Source of the DNA: Komagataeibacter sp. FNDCR2
GTDB lineage: Bacteria > Pseudomonadota > Alphaproteobacteria > Acetobacterales > Acetobacteraceae
Assembly (NCBI RefSeq): GCF_021295395.1
Contig: NZ_JAIWOU010000001.1
Location: forward strand, 499,001 to 563,000
Direction: 5' to 3'
Length of the DNA: 64,000 bases
Part shown: one piece after another, positions 1 to 8,854 of the stretch
Layout of the letters: each line of letters opens with the position of its first letter
Numbering within the stretch: position 1 is the first letter of the stretch
The notes under the pieces: generated by a model
Seen by the model: only the letters and a program-made list of their open reading frames with translations
Databases searched by the model: none
What the model was told of the DNA's origin: nothing
Position numbers and translations under genes: made by a program

Positions 1-612
1 GTGCCCACCATTGCGGTGAACCTGTCGGCCGTGCATTTTCGCAACCGGAGCCTGCCTGCCTATATCGCCGGGCTGCTGAAGGCATATGACCTGAAGCCCG
101 CGCGGCTGACGGTGGAAATTACCGAAAGCGTGATGATGGGAGACCACCCCGATACGGAGGAAGTGCTTCAGTCCATCCGTAATCTGGGGTGCGGGCTGTC
201 GATGGATGATTTCGGTACGGGTTATTCCTCGCTCTCGCGCCTGACGCATCTGCCGCTGACCGAAATCAAGATGGACCGCAGCTTCATCACCAATCTGGAA
301 CATGACCGCAATGAGCGGGCCGTGGCCATGGCTGTGATCGAGATCGGGCGGCGGCTGGGCATGACGGTGGTGACGGAAGGGGTGGAGACCCCGCGCCAGT
401 GCGCCCTGCTGGAAGAACTGCACTGCGATGTGATGCAGGGCTACCTGTTTGGCGAGGCGCTGACGGCGGACGGGATGGCACAGTGGGTGCGCCGTGGCGG
501 CGCGGCGGCGACCCGCGGGGTTCCCCCCACGCACGTACCCCCACATGCCATGAAAAAAATCGTCCCCACTGCCGCCCCGACCACGGTGGATCCACCAGCC
601 ATCCGGCCCTGA
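1..612 (+). CDS. pdeA: EAL-domain c-di-GMP phosphodiesterase, 5'-truncated by window edge
   Basis: This is the C-terminal part of an EAL domain that hydrolyses cyclic di-GMP; the true start lies outside the window and the GTG at base 1 is internal. The visible catalytic signatures are intact: VNLSA (Asn), EITES (Glu), MDDFGTGYSS (Asp-Asp), IKMDRSFI (Lys and Asp), TEGVET (general-base Glu) and MQGYLFG (Gln). The last 40 or so residues are a Pro/Ala-rich tail. It lies 34 bp upstream of a PAS-GGDEF-EAL gene on the same strand. That order, phosphodiesterase then cyclase, is the known layout of the cdg operons of cellulose-making Komagataeibacter, so it is probably the pdeA partner. The domain is certain; the paralogue is inferred. 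Confidence 0.85.
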   Translation: MPTIAVNLSAVHFRNRSLPAYIAGLLKAYDLKPARLTVEITESVMMGDHPDTEEVLQSIRNLGCGLSMDDFGTGYSSLSRLTHLPLTEIKMDRSFITNLEHDRNERAVAMAVIEIGRRLGMTVVTEGVETPRQCALLEELHCDVMQGYLFGEALTADGMAQWVRRGGAAATRGVPPTHVPPHAMKKIVPTAAPTTVDPPAIRP

Positions 613-646
613 GACACGCCCGCCGGGCAGAGGAAGCCAAAACGCC

Positions 647-2389
647 ATGCCTTTCAAACATGACGACCGACTGCGTGCGCTGACCCACAAGGATTCCGAT
701 TTCTGGGCTGATGTTGTCGATAACGTGCTGATTGTCGCGATTACCGACGCACGTGGGGTGATTACCTACGTAAACGACCGCTTCTGCGAGACCAGCCACT
801 ATAGTCGCGCCGAACTGCTGGGCGCCACGCACCGTATCGTCAATTCCGGCTACCATGACGCCAGTTTCTTCCGTCAGATGTATCGCACCCTGCGCGCGGG
901 AGAGATCTGGCGGGGCAATATCTGCAACCGGGCCAAGGACGGCACGCTGTACTGGGTGGCTACCACCATCATGCCCAAGCACAACGCGCTGGGTGCGATC
1001 GAGGGTTATGTCGCCACGCGCTTCGAGATAACCGAACTCATGAACGTGCGCGACAGGCTCCGCTCGCTTGCCGCGACCGACCCGCTGACCGGGCTGTTCA
1101 ACCGGGGCGGCTTCAACACCGTGCTTCAGGCGGCGGTGGACGCCAGGGCGCAGGATATTGCCCGGCCCATCTGGCTGGTCATGTTCGACCTCGACGGTTT
1201 CAAGCAGGTCAATGACATCCACGGCCACCACGCGGGCGATGTCGTGCTGAAGGTCATTGGCCGCCGCCTGCGTGAAATCATACACCCCGAAGATGCTGCC
1301 TGCCGGCTGGGCGGGGATGAATTCGGCCTTGTCATCAGCCACACATTTGCCCGGTTCACGCCCGAAGCCCTGCTGGAGCGGCTGCTGGCGGCCCTTGCGG
1401 CCCCGATCGAGATTGGTGGCGGCACCGTGGTCAGCGTGTCCGGCAGTGTGGGGGTAACACCGGTCGAGACACATGAATCCGCCGAGGCACTGCAGAAAAA
1501 CGCCGATGTGGCGCTCTATGCCGCCAAGCGCGCTGGCGGCAACCAGGCGCGCATGTTCGACATCGCCCTGCACCAGCAGAGCATAGAACGCACACAGATT
1601 CTGGCCGATGCCCGGCTGGGGGTGGAGCGTGACCAGTTCGAACTCTATTACCAGCCCATCGTGAACCTGCACACGGGCCGGTGTGACCAGATCGAGGGGC
1701 TGCTGCGCTGGCACCACCCGCAGCGCGGGCTACTGGCGGCGGAAAGCTTCCGTGACGTATTTGCCGATGCGGCGCTGGCGCAGGCCATGAGCCCCCGGCT
1801 GGTCCGGGCCTTCCGTGATGACATGCGGCTATGGGCGAACAGCCTTGCCACCTGTCCCAGCCTGACCCTCAACCTCTCCCGGCTGGACCTGCTCAATATC
1901 GGCTTCCAGCGTGATCTGGAGGCCGAGATCAGCCAGCAGGGCGGCAGCACGGGGGATTACGTGCTGGAAATTTCAGAATGCGTGCTGGCGGCGGGCCGTT
2001 CGGACCGGCTGCTCCAGCGCCTGCACGAACTCGCGGCGCAGGGCTTCCAGCTTGCGCTGGATGATTTCGGGCAGGCGATGCTGCCGCTTTCGGTGCTGCG
2101 CGATGTGCCCTTCTCGCTGGCGAAGATTTCACGCAGCCTGATCGCCGATATCGCGCATAACCCGCAGACACGCGCCGTGGTGGCCCATCTGTGCGGTCTG
2201 GCGCAGGCGTTCGGGCTGAGTGTGACGGTCAGCGGCGTGGAAACACGGCAGCAGATGGACATCCTGCGCGATCTGGGGGTGGACCGGGTGCAGGGATTTT
2301 ACATCTCGGCCCCGATTTCGGCTGCGAATCTTCTGATCTCGACACATATCCTTGAGCCAGATCACATCGAAATCGCACTGAGGGCGTAA
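647..2389 (+). CDS. dgc: PAS-GGDEF-EAL protein, probable diguanylate cyclase (dgc type)
   Basis: A 580-residue protein that probably makes cyclic di-GMP, the activator of cellulose synthase. A PAS domain (about 20-130) carries a WRGNICNRAKDG-YWV pattern like FAD-binding PAS domains; an Acetobacter xylinum cyclase (AxDGC2) is known to use such a flavin PAS. The GGDEF domain has the exact signature at 222-226. The inhibitory-site Arg is replaced (HPED at 213-216), so product inhibition may be weak. The EAL domain (about 320-575) keeps Glu350, Asn409 and Asp472-Asp473, but the general-base Glu is Ser529 (SGVET) and KID is KIS (493-495), so phosphodiesterase activity is probably lost. AGGAAG lies 10 bp before the ATG. 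Confidence 0.9.
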   Translation: MPFKHDDRLRALTHKDSDFWADVVDNVLIVAITDARGVITYVNDRFCETSHYSRAELLGATHRIVNSGYHDASFFRQMYRTLRAGEIWRGNICNRAKDGTLYWVATTIMPKHNALGAIEGYVATRFEITELMNVRDRLRSLAATDPLTGLFNRGGFNTVLQAAVDARAQDIARPIWLVMFDLDGFKQVNDIHGHHAGDVVLKVIGRRLREIIHPEDAACRLGGDEFGLVISHTFARFTPEALLERLLAALAAPIEIGGGTVVSVSGSVGVTPVETHESAEALQKNADVALYAAKRAGGNQARMFDIALHQQSIERTQILADARLGVERDQFELYYQPIVNLHTGRCDQIEGLLRWHHPQRGLLAAESFRDVFADAALAQAMSPRLVRAFRDDMRLWANSLATCPSLTLNLSRLDLLNIGFQRDLEAEISQQGGSTGDYVLEISECVLAAGRSDRLLQRLHELAAQGFQLALDDFGQAMLPLSVLRDVPFSLAKISRSLIADIAHNPQTRAVVAHLCGLAQAFGLSVTVSGVETRQQMDILRDLGVDRVQGFYISAPISAANLLISTHILEPDHIEIALRA

Positions 2390-2400
2390 GATGCCGGGCC

Positions 2401-2814
2401 ATGCGCCTGACACTCTATACAGATTACTCGCTCCGCGCCCTGATTTATCTGGCCCAGAATCCTGGCCGGCGGGTACCGTTGCATGAAATCGCGCAGACCA
2501 ACCAGATATCCCAGAATCATCTGGCCAAGGTCATCAACCGCCTGTCCAGCAGCGGGGTGATCCGCGCCCGGCGCGGCCGTACAGGCGGGCTGGAACTGGC
2601 TGGCGCGCCGCAACAGGTCAGTATCGGCCGGATCGTAAGGCTGATGGAGGGGGAGATGGACTGCATCGCCCCCTGCGCCCCCACCGATGACCGGAGCTGC
2701 GTAATGGTGGATACCTGCCGCCTGAAGGGGCTGTTCGCCCGGTCGGTCGAGGCCTTCATGATGGTTCTGGACTGCGTCACGCTGTCCGACATCGCCGTGG
2801 CTTCCAAACCGTAA
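2401..2814 (+). CDS. Rrf2-family transcriptional regulator, NsrR-like
   Basis: A 137-residue winged-helix regulator of the Rrf2 family (NsrR, IscR, RsrR). The N-terminus MRLTLYTDYSLRALIYLAQN and the RRGRTGGLEL wing are family hallmarks. Cys92, Cys100 and Cys106 fit the three-cysteine iron-sulfur cluster site; the Cys100-x5-Cys106 spacing equals that of the last two cluster cysteines in E. coli NsrR. Extra cysteines lie at 88 and 125. It starts 11 bp after the cyclase stop codon and is probably co-transcribed with it. A nitric-oxide or redox-sensing role is inferred. The next gene is a paralogue, so this is a tandem duplication. Confidence 0.85.
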   Translation: MRLTLYTDYSLRALIYLAQNPGRRVPLHEIAQTNQISQNHLAKVINRLSSSGVIRARRGRTGGLELAGAPQQVSIGRIVRLMEGEMDCIAPCAPTDDRSCVMVDTCRLKGLFARSVEAFMMVLDCVTLSDIAVASKP

Positions 2815-2845
2815 TGACCTGTGGACTTCCGCACTCCCGCTATGT

Positions 2846-2866
2846 AACAGAGGGTAATTTTCTGTT
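2846..2866. promoter_or_regulatory. Inverted repeat between the two Rrf2 genes
   Basis: AACAGA and TCTGTT face each other across a 9-bp A+T-rich spacer, in the 217-bp gap upstream of the second Rrf2 gene. It may be an operator for one of the two regulators. This is inferred from position and symmetry only. Confidence 0.3.
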
Positions 2867-3031
2867 GCAATATGCACGAATGCGGGCTTTTTTTGGTGGG
2901 ACACGACCCGGTACGGCCACGGCAGACCCACAGGAGCATCATGCCAGACCCCCTGCATTCATTTCTGGCGCATGGACCAACATGACCACGCCAGACGGGC
3001 ATGACGTCATCGCAATGGCATGGGTTGCGCC

Positions 3032-3550
3032 ATGCGGCTGACGCTCCATACGGACTATGCGCTGCGTGTGCTGATCTACCTGGCGCAGAATCGCGACAGG
3101 CGGGTCTCGATTCATGAAATTGCCGAAGCGTACGGCATATCCCACAATCATCTCATCAAGGTGGTCAATCATCTCTCCCATGGCGGGGTGGTCCATGCCC
3201 GCCGGGGCCGCTGCGGGGGGCTGGAACTGGCGGCCAGGCCACAGGACATTATCATTGGCAGCATTGTCCGGCGGATGGAGACGGACCTGCGTCCCATCGC
3301 CTCGTGCGAGCCAGCCAACGGGCAGCCCTGCCTGCTGGCGCAGGGTTGCCTGCTGCGCGGGCTGCTGGCGCGCTCGGTCGATGCGTTTCTGGAAGTTCTG
3401 GATAAAGCCACCCTGCACGACATCATGCCCACGGACAAAATCGCGCCGGAAATGGAACTGAGCCGCATGCTCATGGCGAAACCGCCGTCGCCGGCAACCC
3501 CAGCCGGCACGGAGTTGCCCCCCATCGCGGTAAAAGCCACCAGTAACTGA
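3032..3550 (+). CDS. Second Rrf2-family regulator, NsrR-like paralogue
   Basis: A 172-residue regulator closely similar to the upstream Rrf2 protein. The start at 3032 is chosen because MRLTLHTDYALRVLIYLAQN then aligns with the first residues of the paralogue; an in-frame ATG four codons earlier adds nothing conserved. The three cluster cysteines fall at the same places (92, 100, 106), with an extra Cys61 in the wing (RRGRCGG). A roughly 30-residue Pro-rich tail is unique to this copy. It lies 220 bp upstream of the molybdenum oxidoreductase gene, which it may control together with the palindrome at 3588. Family assignment is firm; the ligand and targets are inferred. Confidence 0.82.
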   Translation: MRLTLHTDYALRVLIYLAQNRDRRVSIHEIAEAYGISHNHLIKVVNHLSHGGVVHARRGRCGGLELAARPQDIIIGSIVRRMETDLRPIASCEPANGQPCLLAQGCLLRGLLARSVDAFLEVLDKATLHDIMPTDKIAPEMELSRMLMAKPPSPATPAGTELPPIAVKATSN

Positions 3551-3587
3551 GCGCGTGAAGCGGAACAGCGGCCCGTGCGGCCCTGTC

Positions 3588-3605
3588 TATATACGCCTGT
3601 ATATA
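3588..3605. promoter_or_regulatory. Palindrome upstream of the molybdenum oxidoreductase gene
   Basis: TATATAC and GTATATA form a perfect 7-bp inverted repeat with a 4-bp spacer, about 165 bp upstream of the oxidoreductase start and just after the second Rrf2 gene. It is a good operator candidate, but no regulator has been tied to it. Confidence 0.4.
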
Positions 3606-3770
3606 AACAAAAGCCCGGCAAAGGCGTGTTGTTGATAAGTAGTGATTATGAGAAGATAAAACTCCCTTATGTGGCAGGTGACGCTGCCATTTTGGGTTGC
3701 AAACCCGCCGCATGGGGTCTTTCCTCCCTGCAGGCCACCTACGGGCCAGCGCAGAAGATACGGGAACGCC

Positions 3771-6107
3771 ATGTCCGACAAGCCGGAATTCAAGCCCTAC
3801 ACCCACCCCGCCGGTGGCTGGGGGGCCGCCAACGCCACCGCGCGCGCCCTGATGGAACAGAGCGTGCTGGCCAAGGGTTCGCGTGCGCTGCTGGCCATGA
3901 ACCACCCCGATGGCTTCAAGTGCCCAAGCTGCGCCTGGCCGGATCCGGATCGTGAAAAGACGCTTGAGTTCTGTGAAAACGGGGCCAAGGCGCTGGCGTT
4001 CGAGGCGACGAAACGCCGCATCGGGGCCGATTTTTTCGCTGCCCACAGCGTAACGTCCCTTATGGCGCGCAGCGACCACTGGCTGGAGGAACAGGGCCGC
4101 CTGACCGAGCCCATGCGCTACGACGCCGCGACCGACCATTACGTGCCCTGCACGTGGGAAGAGGCCTATGCCCTGATCGGCCGCCACCTGCAGGCGCTGG
4201 ACAGCCCCGACCAGGCCGAGTTCTATACATCGGGCCGTACATCCAACGAGGCCGCGTTCCTGTATTCCGTGTTCGTGCGCGCATTCGGCACCAACAATTT
4301 TCCCGACTGTTCGAACATGTGCCACGAGCCGACCAGCCGGGGCCTGCCCATGTCCATCGGCATTGGCAAGGGCACCGTGCGGATGGAGGATTTCGCAGCC
4401 GCCGAGGCGATCTTCATCATCGGCCAGAACACTGGCACCAACAGCCCGCGCATGATGACCGAACTGGTCCATGCCCGTAAGCGCAACGCGCCGATCGTGG
4501 CGGTGAACCCGATGCCCGAACGCGCGCTGATCCGCTTTACCGAACCGCAGGATGCCATAAAGATGGCCACCTTCGGTTCCACGCCCATTGCCAGCGAATT
4601 CTGTCATGTGCGTATCGGGGGGGACGCCGCGTTCCTCAAGGGCGTGATGAAAACCCTGTTCGAACTGGATGCGGCGGCCGAGGCGGCGGGAGAGCCCGCC
4701 GTACTGGACCATGCCTTCATCACCGAACATACCCATGGCTTTGCCGAACTGAAGGCCGATATCGAGGCCACGCAATGGCCTGACATCGTGGCCATGTCCG
4801 GCATTACGGAAGAACAGATCCGTCACGTAGCCGGGATTTACGCACGCTCCAACGCCACCATCATCTGCTATGGCATGGGCGTGACCCAGCACCAGCAGGG
4901 TGCGCGCGTGATCCACCAGATTGCCAACCTGCTCATGCTGCGGGGTAATTTTGGCAAGAAGGGGGCTGGAATCTGCCCGGTGCGCGGGCATTCCAACGTG
5001 CAGGGTGATCGCACGGTGGGCATTGATGAAAAACCCAGCCCTGCCTATCTGGATCGTCTGCAGGCGGTTTTCGGCTTCAACCCGCCGCGCGCGCATGGCC
5101 ATCACGTAGTGGAATCCGTGCAGGCGATGATCGACGGCACGGCCAAGGTGTTCATTGGCATGGGCGGCAATTTCATTCATGCCATTCCCGATACGCCCGT
5201 GGCGTATGAGGCGATGTCGCGGCTGGAACTGACGGTGGGCATCGCCACCAAGCTCAACCGGGGGCATCTGGTGCATGGGCGTGACGCGCTGATCCTGCCG
5301 GTCATTGCGCGCTCCGAAATCGACCACCAGAAGTCCGGGCCGCAATTCGTCACGATCGAAGATGCGATGGCCAACGTCACCTCCTCACGCGGGGTGCTGC
5401 ATCCCGCCAGCGTCGATCTGCGCTCGGAAATCGAGATCGTCTGCCGTATGGCGCGCGCCACCATGCCTGACAGCTCGATTGCCTGGGAAACATTCATCGA
5501 TGATTATGACCGCATCCGCGACCTGATCGCGCTGGTGTATCCGGACCTGTATCACGACTTCAACACCCGCATCCGCCACAAAAAGGGGTTCGCCCTGCCT
5601 GTCCCCCCGCGTGAGCGCAAATGGAACACGCCCACGGGGCGGGCCAATTTCCTGCTGCTGGACGGGCTGGATGAAGACGTGCCCATTGGCGGCCCGGAGA
5701 TGCTGCGGCTGTCCACCATCCGCTCGCATGACCAGTACAACACCACCATCTACACCAATAATGACCGCTACCGTGGTGTGTACAATACCCGCATGGTCCT
5801 GTTCATGAACGAGGATGACATGCGCGCACGCGACCTGAGCGAAGGCGCGCTGGCGGATATCGAGACCATCAGCACCGATGGTACCGAACGTCGCGTCACA
5901 GGTTTCATGGTGGTGCCGTACCCGATGCCGCGCGGCTCGATCGCGGGGTATTACCCCGAACTCAACCCGCTGCTCCCGCTCTCGCATTTCGACCAGATCA
6001 GCGGCACACCCGCCGCCAAATCCATTCCGGTGCGGGTGCGGGCCACCAGTGCCAGTCCGCAGGCCCAGCCGAAACCCGCCCCCCAGCCCGAACCGCAACC
6101 GGCCTGA
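3771..6107 (+). CDS. FdhF/YdeP-family molybdopterin oxidoreductase
   Basis: A 778-residue molybdenum bis-MGD enzyme of the FdhF/YdeP family, related to formate dehydrogenase catalytic subunits; the physiological substrate of this family is unsettled. The start at 3771 gives the family N-terminus. FKCPSCAWPDP (Cys51-x2-Cys54) is the YdeP-type signature in place of the usual 4Fe-4S binding segment. NMCHEPTS places Cys184-His185 where formate dehydrogenases carry the Mo-ligating Cys/Sec and catalytic His. IGQNTGTNSPRM and the C-terminal YNTTIYTNNDRYRGVY segment are cofactor-binding regions. There is no signal peptide, so it is cytoplasmic. The last 25 residues are Pro/Gln-rich. The downstream moeA, mobB, mobA and fdhD supply its cofactor and sulfuration, which suggests formate-dehydrogenase-like chemistry. 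Confidence 0.88.
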   Translation: MSDKPEFKPYTHPAGGWGAANATARALMEQSVLAKGSRALLAMNHPDGFKCPSCAWPDPDREKTLEFCENGAKALAFEATKRRIGADFFAAHSVTSLMARSDHWLEEQGRLTEPMRYDAATDHYVPCTWEEAYALIGRHLQALDSPDQAEFYTSGRTSNEAAFLYSVFVRAFGTNNFPDCSNMCHEPTSRGLPMSIGIGKGTVRMEDFAAAEAIFIIGQNTGTNSPRMMTELVHARKRNAPIVAVNPMPERALIRFTEPQDAIKMATFGSTPIASEFCHVRIGGDAAFLKGVMKTLFELDAAAEAAGEPAVLDHAFITEHTHGFAELKADIEATQWPDIVAMSGITEEQIRHVAGIYARSNATIICYGMGVTQHQQGARVIHQIANLLMLRGNFGKKGAGICPVRGHSNVQGDRTVGIDEKPSPAYLDRLQAVFGFNPPRAHGHHVVESVQAMIDGTAKVFIGMGGNFIHAIPDTPVAYEAMSRLELTVGIATKLNRGHLVHGRDALILPVIARSEIDHQKSGPQFVTIEDAMANVTSSRGVLHPASVDLRSEIEIVCRMARATMPDSSIAWETFIDDYDRIRDLIALVYPDLYHDFNTRIRHKKGFALPVPPRERKWNTPTGRANFLLLDGLDEDVPIGGPEMLRLSTIRSHDQYNTTIYTNNDRYRGVYNTRMVLFMNEDDMRARDLSEGALADIETISTDGTERRVTGFMVVPYPMPRGSIAGYYPELNPLLPLSHFDQISGTPAAKSIPVRVRATSASPQAQPKPAPQPEPQPA

Positions 6108-6126
6108 GCGCCGGGGTCATGCCAGC

Positions 6127-7329
6127 ATGAGCATCAACGACTTCGGCCAGCAGGTGGACCATCCCACGGCGTTGCGGCTTGTACTGGCCCATGCCCGCGC
6201 CACATCGCTCCCTGCTGCCCGCGTGCCCCTGAACCAGATCACGGGGCGTATCGCGGCGGAAACGGTGCATGCCACCGCCTGCCGCCCGCCAGCCGATATT
6301 TCCGCCATGGATGGCTACGCCTTCGCCCATGCCGCGATGGTGGCGCAGGGCTGCCTGCCGGTTGATGGCCGCACGGTGGCGGGCGACCGGCCCGCGCCCC
6401 TTATGGCGGGACATGCCCGTGCGATCCTGACGGGCGCGCATATTCCCGCTGGCGCCGATTGCGTCATGGCCGCCGAGCGGATGACCCGGACTGAAAGCGG
6501 TATCGCCCCCGCCGCCGTCCTTGCCGCACCCGGCGCCAACATTCGCAGCCGGGGGGAGGAATTCGCCACCGGCGCCGCGCTGCTTGCACGTGGGCAGGTG
6601 CTGGACTGGCGGCACGTCGCCCTGCTGGCCAGCCAGGGCATACGCGATGTCGCGGTCATGCGCAGGCCGCGCGTATGCGTGTTGTCCAATGGCGCGGAAC
6701 TGGCGGCTGATGCGCCGGGGGCGTGCATGGATTCAAATGGCCCGATGCTCGCTGCACTCCTTGGTGGCGCGGGCGCGCGGGTGACGACATCCGTCGCCGC
6801 CTCCGACCATGTCGCCACGCAGACCGCCCGGCTGCGCGCCGCCCGCGCCGGGGCGGACGTGCTGGTGACCAGCGGGGGTATATCGGTGGGGGGCACCGAC
6901 CATATGCTCGACATCCTGCGCGACATGGGGGGCAGGGTGCTGTTCCGTGGCGTGTCGATCCGTCCCGGCAGGCCGTTTACCGTAGTGGAGCATGAGGGCA
7001 GGCTGGTGTTCTGCCTGCCGGGCAATCCCGGTGCGGCGGCCATTTGCGCGCTGGTGTTCGTGCTGCCTTATCTACGGGTGCTCATGGGTAGTGAGCCTGA
7101 TGGCATGCGCGTGATGGGAGTGCCGGACTTTACTGCCGAAGCACCGCCGGGCATGACCGGCTTCATACCCGTGGCACTCAACCAGGTGGCAGAGGGATGG
7201 CGCTTCAGCCGCGTGGCCACGGTTGGCTCATCGGACATCGTGGCCTTTACGCGCGCGGATGCGTTGATGACCCTCACGCCGCACGAACCCGCGCGCGAGG
7301 GCCAGCCCGCATGGGCGATCATGCTCTAG
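6127..7329 (+). CDS. moeA: Molybdopterin molybdenumtransferase MoeA
   Basis: A 400-residue MoeA, which inserts molybdate into adenylylated molybdopterin to form the molybdenum cofactor. Signatures are the substrate-binding stretch ADISAMDGYAF near 59, the AILTGAHIPAGAD segment, GGISVGGTDH in the MoCF-binding fold and the PGNPGAA loop. The ATG at 6127 lies 19 bp after the oxidoreductase stop; a longer reading frame upstream only overlaps that gene and shows no family similarity. The pair is probably one operon. Confidence 0.93.
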   Translation: MSINDFGQQVDHPTALRLVLAHARATSLPAARVPLNQITGRIAAETVHATACRPPADISAMDGYAFAHAAMVAQGCLPVDGRTVAGDRPAPLMAGHARAILTGAHIPAGADCVMAAERMTRTESGIAPAAVLAAPGANIRSRGEEFATGAALLARGQVLDWRHVALLASQGIRDVAVMRRPRVCVLSNGAELAADAPGACMDSNGPMLAALLGGAGARVTTSVAASDHVATQTARLRAARAGADVLVTSGGISVGGTDHMLDILRDMGGRVLFRGVSIRPGRPFTVVEHEGRLVFCLPGNPGAAAICALVFVLPYLRVLMGSEPDGMRVMGVPDFTAEAPPGMTGFIPVALNQVAEGWRFSRVATVGSSDIVAFTRADALMTLTPHEPAREGQPAWAIML

Positions 7330-7553
7330 CCCTGTGGTGGAACACGCTGCGGCGGGATAAAGAGTGCCGTCGATCTTTCCCGTCCACGGCTTTGCTTCCG
7401 CCGCAGGCTGGAGCGGGTACTGACGCGGCCTGATTTTTTGATATGGAAGCTGGATACGCGCCTCATGGCCTGTTCTTCAGGCCTTGCCGCATTCCTGGCT
7501 GCTATTGATCAGAAATAAAAATTAATGATAGGAAATGGATACTGTATTTTGGC

Positions 7554-7576
7554 TTAAATTTCTTCCGGAAATTTAA
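7554..7576. promoter_or_regulatory. Inverted repeat in the acyltransferase promoter region
   Basis: TTAAATTTC and GAAATTTAA form a perfect 9-bp inverted repeat with a 5-bp spacer, 26 bp before the acyltransferase start, in an A+T-rich stretch unlike the flanking molybdenum genes. Probably a regulator site or short hairpin leader. Confidence 0.4.
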
Positions 7577-7602
7577 ATTATACAACCATTTTTGGAAACA
7601 AG

Positions 7603-8808
7603 ATGCTGAGTGAACTGAGTTACAATCTGTGGGCCTTATGGTGCATCGTTTCCGCCGGTTTTATTTTCAACATGAAACCATTCAGCCAGAACAGGATATA
7701 CGAAAGCAAAAGCCGGGAATATAACATTGATGGCCTGAGATATGTTCTGGCCGCCATGGTCGCCTTTCAGCACAAGGCTTTCTTTTTCAACCTGTATAAA
7801 ACTGGCATATGGTCACTGGACTATCATCTTGCCTTTTATGTCGGGAAGTTCGCCGTATCGATTTTCTTTATCATTTCCGGCTATATTTTGGGAAATGTCA
7901 GCCTTCACGGCAGGGAGTGGGGGGGGTTTTACATAAAACGCTTCCTGCGGATCGCGCCCATGACATATGTTTCCTCACTGGCCTGTATTCTCATATCAGT
8001 GGGCATTGGCATATACCTCAAGAACCCGGCGGATTTTCATCTGGTTTTTTTCTGGTTTGATGCCGGAATGACCTTAATCCGCCCGCCTGTTTATGGATTT
8101 GACAATGCGCATCTGATCAATGCAGGTGTCACATGGTCGCTCATGTGGGAATGGTGGTTCTATTTTTCCCTGCCGATCCTGTCCATTCCTTTCCTGAAAA
8201 GCCGAAAATTACAGGTTTTTACTGCTGGGCTTGTCGTTCTGGCGGCCATTTATGCCGGGGCTCTCTACTTTGGACTGGAAAACGGCCCGCATGCCTATAA
8301 CCGCTATTCTGTTCTCGGGCCGGTCTATGTTACGCTGTTCTGCCTTGGGTGCGTTATCCGGCAGATAAAGGACCGTTACATCAGGGCCATGTCCATACCA
8401 CGGAAAATGGCTGATTTACTGTCCCTTTCCCTATTGTTCATTTTTCTTGCCGTTGGGTACGATCATGACCCGCTTACGCTTCCCTTCGTCTTTGGTTATG
8501 GCCTTTTCTTTCTGTGCTTTGCGTGCGGCGGCAACTGGTTCGGCCTGTTACGGCAGAAAGGCGTGATCCTACTGGGGGATGCCAGTTACAGCATCTATCT
8601 GCTGCATGGGATTGTCTGGTTCCTTATGGATATGTTCTGCTTCCACTTTGGTATAAACAAAAATATCTATCTATATTATACATTCATGACCCTTGTCTGG
8701 TACATGATCTGCTATATTTCCATCAAGACGTTTGAAAATATAGAAATACCTTTTATCCGTCTGGGGTCGCGTATTACCAGAAGCATGAACCTGGCCCCGG
8801 AACGGTAA
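7603..8808 (+). CDS. Acyltransferase family 3 membrane protein (OafA/YrhL type)
   Basis: A 401-residue integral membrane acyltransferase with about ten hydrophobic helices, of the family that O-acetylates polysaccharides and lipids. Seen motifs: NIDGLRYVLAAMVAFQH with the conserved Arg and His, SGYILG followed by KRFLRIAP, TWSLMWEWWFY, and the C-terminal LGDASYSIYLLHG. Base composition is clearly more A+T-rich than its neighbours, and the gene splits the moeA and mob genes, so it looks like a horizontal insertion. It probably decorates an exopolysaccharide or lipopolysaccharide; the substrate is not visible. No clear Shine-Dalgarno sequence was seen, so the start is the least sure part. Confidence 0.85.
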   Translation: MLSELSYNLWALWCIVSAGFIFNMKPFSQNRIYESKSREYNIDGLRYVLAAMVAFQHKAFFFNLYKTGIWSLDYHLAFYVGKFAVSIFFIISGYILGNVSLHGREWGGFYIKRFLRIAPMTYVSSLACILISVGIGIYLKNPADFHLVFFWFDAGMTLIRPPVYGFDNAHLINAGVTWSLMWEWWFYFSLPILSIPFLKSRKLQVFTAGLVVLAAIYAGALYFGLENGPHAYNRYSVLGPVYVTLFCLGCVIRQIKDRYIRAMSIPRKMADLLSLSLLFIFLAVGYDHDPLTLPFVFGYGLFFLCFACGGNWFGLLRQKGVILLGDASYSIYLLHGIVWFLMDMFCFHFGINKNIYLYYTFMTLVWYMICYISIKTFENIEIPFIRLGSRITRSMNLAPER

Positions 8809-8854
8809 TTGCATCCTGTCCGGGCCATGCCAGAGCCTGCGGGCTCCTACGCTG

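Noticed and set aside
4311-4330. Possible selenocysteine site in the FdhF-type enzyme
   Set aside because: The ligand position is a cysteine codon followed by His; there is no in-frame TGA.
3471-5345. 624-codon open frame on the minus strand opposite the molybdenum oxidoreductase
   Set aside because: It lies wholly over well-conserved genes on the plus strand, is rich in His, Gly and Arg with no family motif, and is a usual high-G+C shadow.
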